Positions 61,541 to 64,000 of a DNA stretch of 64,000 nt are shown here, piece after piece. The DNA is taken from the NCBI GenBank assembly GCA_963693365.1, contig CAVNZM010000008.1, forward strand, positions 6,696,001 to 6,760,000, written 5' to 3'. Each line of letters begins with the position of its first letter. The stretch's first letter is position 1. Origin of the DNA: Amoebidium appalachense (Eukaryota > Ichthyosporea). The position numbers were made by a program, and so were the translations under genes. The notes below the pieces were generated by a model. That model was not told the DNA's origin. It did not search any database and saw only the letters and a list, made by a program, of their open reading frames with translations.

Positions 61541-64000
61541 ATGTCGGGCATAACAGATTTTACCTTGGTAAGGAATTACGAGAGGCTGGAGATGGAAAAC
61601 AAGCAAATGTTGGAGCGGTTGGTAACTGCTGCCCGCGGCCGTGAACTCCAAGAGAGTGAAGCGTCAGTGGAGACACGGGAAAGGAAGCTGAGGCGGGAGA
61701 GAACACGGCTGGAGGAAGACATGTGTGTGTGTGTGTGTGTTGTACATGTGCGTGTGCGCGTGACTGTGTGCGTTCGTGCGTGCGTGCGTGCGTGCGTGTG
61801 TGTGTTGTGTTCGCGCGTGTGCGTAGCATAATTATTGTTTATCACGGTGTGTGTGTGTGGTGCGCAAATTAATGACTTTATTTCTTTTTTTTTTTTTCCT
61901 TCGTTTTTTAAGTTTATGTCGTGGGAACGAGGAGTGGAAGTAGGGATACTATTAGTCTTCTCGAGGATCCCATTGTTCCTTTGGTTTCACCTTTGCCTTC
62001 TCACTCTCACAGTTACACATATTTTCTTATACTCTCCCCTTCCTTCGTCCATCCTCCCCGGCCCCCCCCTCCCCTCCCCCCCCCCCCCCCCCCTCCCCCC
62101 CCCCCCCCCCCGGCCCCCCGCCCCGCCCCAGAAAAAAGACAAAAAAAACACACACCCTTTCTCTTCTTCAATCCCTCACTATCTCTCCTCCTCCTCCTGC
62201 CATACGCCTCCCCTCCTCTGCCCCTGCTTTTTTCTAGCCCCCGGGGCCCCTCCCTTTCCCTCCGACTTGAGGCACCCCTAAAGGCTTTTCTCCCACCCTC
62301 CCTCCTCCCTTGCTCCTTCTCTCTCTCTTCATCGTCTTCCCACCTCCCTCCCACGCTCTTTCCTCTACACCTTCTGCATTATTCTTGTCTCTCCTGAGAT
62401 TGGAACCTCCCCATCCCCCCCCCCCCCCCCCCCCCCCCCCCCCACCCACCCACCCACCCACTCACCCACCCACCCACCCACCCACCCAATCACCCTCGGA
62501 GTCTTCCTCTTTTTTGAATCCCTACATGCCAGTCTATGTTACAGCACAACAAAAGCAGTAAATGCATAATGTGCATTGAGTGACTTTTCGAGTTACTTCA
62601 CAGGAAGCGGTTTCCAGCCGAGTGGGAGTCTGTGCGTGTCCTCAACGCACATGCCGACGACCGCATTGTGCTGGACGTGGGTGGCCGCCATTTTGCTACC
62701 ACAAGGCAGACCTTGTGCTCGGCCCCCGACCCCATGCTGGCCTGCATGGTTCAGCGGCCGCCACGCCATCCAGGCACGCCCCGACGGCACCGTCTTCATC
62801 GATCGCTCCCCCCTGATGTTCGAATACGTCCTCGACTACGTTCGCAATGGGGGGCGTAATGTGGTCCTCCCCTCGGACGAAAAAATGGTGGAAAGCATTT
62901 GGGCGGAGTTTGATTTTTTCGCACTGCCGTGGGCGAGGGAGAACACGGCACACGGCGATGTGATCAACATTATGCGCAATCACATGGGGTCCACGGTTCT
63001 TGATAAGCCCTTAGGAAAAATAACACAATTACAGCTAGGTTCAAATCGGGTTTTGACGAATTCGTGGAAAGACAACTTTTACGAGATTGCACTGCGGGAC
63101 ACGTCTACAGCGGCATGATTAAGGGCTGGACACGCAGCTGTTATAGCCGGGATAAAATCCCCGTTTGGATAATCTCGGGCAATTACGTCGCCGAAGCCAA
63201 TAAGGATGGGTTTGTGCTGTACCAGAGCCATGACGGGGCACGGGTGGGCTCGTTCACGTTCCCCTACTAGCCAAACCCAGAGTACAGACTCTTTGCGTTT
63301 CAGGTGGTAGACGACAGGTATGTGGTCACGCTGTGGTCGCGTTCGCAAGTGTCGATATTTAGGGTCCCTGCTTTTTCACACCTGTGCGCTCACGACGTGT
63401 CAACCGGCGGCCAAGCGTGGTTGAAGGAATGCCAACCAGCTTCGTTCTACAGCGATCCGAATCTCGCCTGTACCACGGTGTCTCTCACTGGTGTTCCCGG
63501 TATGTTTCTCCTCCTGAATGATGGGTTGCTGTGTGTAAACGTGTAATCGTGTGTAAACGCGGCGTCCGGAAAAGCAATCGAGTGTGAAGAGCAGGTAGTG
63601 CCACAGTACAACTTGGATTATGCTGCCCCGGTGGTGGTTGACGGGGTGATCCGTATGCTGTGGACAAAAGCAATTTTCCTCGGGCATGATGAAGCCTTTC
63701 AGGTGAATTCAATACCGAAGTTTGGATTGGCGCATGGGACCTTAATGGGGAAAGGGTCCTGAAAGATCAGCGGCTTGACGCCATGTTATTCGCGCCAGGC
63801 CCAGGTCTTCGACCTTACGCCTTCCGGTACCGTACCACACGGTGGGTCTGCCCGGACGTGGTGGCCCAGGCCACGGCCAAGGGCCTCACACTGTATCGGT
63901 TGGTATTTTCGGCGGACAACACGGTGGTGGAGGTGGCACCGTATTCGGTCACCTTGCGTCTGGATGATATAGATTGGTGGGCCCAGGCCCGCTGTGTGGA
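61541..64000 (+). pseudogene. KCTD-like BTB plus beta-propeller-like gene, frame-broken, runs off the window
   Basis: Exon 1 (61541-61722, ATG start) encodes a coiled coil (LVRNYERLEMENKQMLERLV). After an 881-bp intron, exon 2 starts at 62604 in phase and encodes a BTB/T1 domain: RIVLDVGGRHFATTRQTL, then GTVFIDRSPLMFEYVLDYV. Downstream is a repeat region resembling PQQ/WD-type blades (YVVTLWSRSQVSIFRV, LLNDGLLCVN, APVVVDGVIRM, EVWIGAWDLNG). The frame breaks at about 62749 (one extra base in the BTB), about 63093 (one base short) and about 63697 (one base short). A TAA lies in an 18-bp repeat at 63544-63546. A TAG at 63268 could be removed by a 60-bp GT...AG intron (63244-63303). Proteins of this type act as ubiquitin-ligase adaptors or channel-associated subunits. 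The gene is either decayed or poorly assembled. Confidence 0.75.
61723..62603 (+). other. Intron 1 of the BTB gene
   Basis: It starts GTGTGTGTGTGTG and ends TTACTTCACAG. It contains sense-strand poly-C runs near 62075-62113 and 62416-62443 and no recognised gene. The AT|G codon split across it restores the methionine frame into the BTB exon. Confidence 0.75.

Overview
This window is nuclear DNA from a eukaryote with large, intron-rich genes. It holds a 15-exon sterol 14-alpha-demethylase (CYP51) gene, a 23-exon NUP62-type nucleoporin gene, a Pol III tRNA-Gly(CCC) gene and a Ty3/Gypsy chromovirus. CYP51 and the tRNA look closest to animal-type sequences, so a unicellular relative of animals is plausible, but the window cannot fix the lineage. 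Microsatellites and long poly-C/poly-G runs are extraordinarily dense. Most long open frames rich in Cys-Val, Thr-His, Pro or Gly are translations of these repeats and were left out.

Region 1 (1 to about 18.9 kb) is a nested transposon graveyard. An old Ty3-like copy (gag remnant 1060-1916, leader and LTR remnant 6250-6960) was split by a 4.3 kb gag-only LTR element (1917-6244, target duplication TGTGG). That element was in turn split by a solo LTR (4278-4987, target duplication CAAAC). Next to it lies a nearly complete chromovirus (7357-15710, target duplication CAGTA) carrying gag, protease, RT/RNase H, integrase and a chromodomain on the minus strand. It interrupts a plus-strand reading frame that is continuous on either side of it. 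A degraded relative of its LTR (16686-18895) contains two hAT-like non-autonomous DNA elements.

Region 2 (21.1-37.5 kb) carries two plus-strand genes. CYP51 (21113-31626) has 15 exons and encodes about 513 aa. A secreted, probably GPI-anchored two-domain protein of unknown family (33134-37469) has 3 exons and encodes about 362 aa. A tRNA-Gly(CCC) gene with a T-run terminator follows at 37923-37993.

Region 3 (38.7-58.5 kb) is one minus-strand gene, a NUP62-type FG nucleoporin of 23 exons (about 597 aa), with an N-terminal FG domain and a C-terminal coiled coil. Its introns hold a 40-bp satellite, a roughly 32-bp minisatellite, three other short tandem arrays and copies of a short interspersed repeat. 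Region 4 (61.5 kb to the end) is a plus-strand KCTD-like BTB plus beta-propeller-like gene with several frame breaks, cut by the window edge.

The strongest unexplained signal is that long homopolymers are strongly biased to poly-C on the sense strand of introns, and the bias flips where gene orientation flips. In many introns the C-run starts within about 5-15 nt of the 5' splice site. No gene-level functional linkage (operon or cluster) between the host genes is evident.
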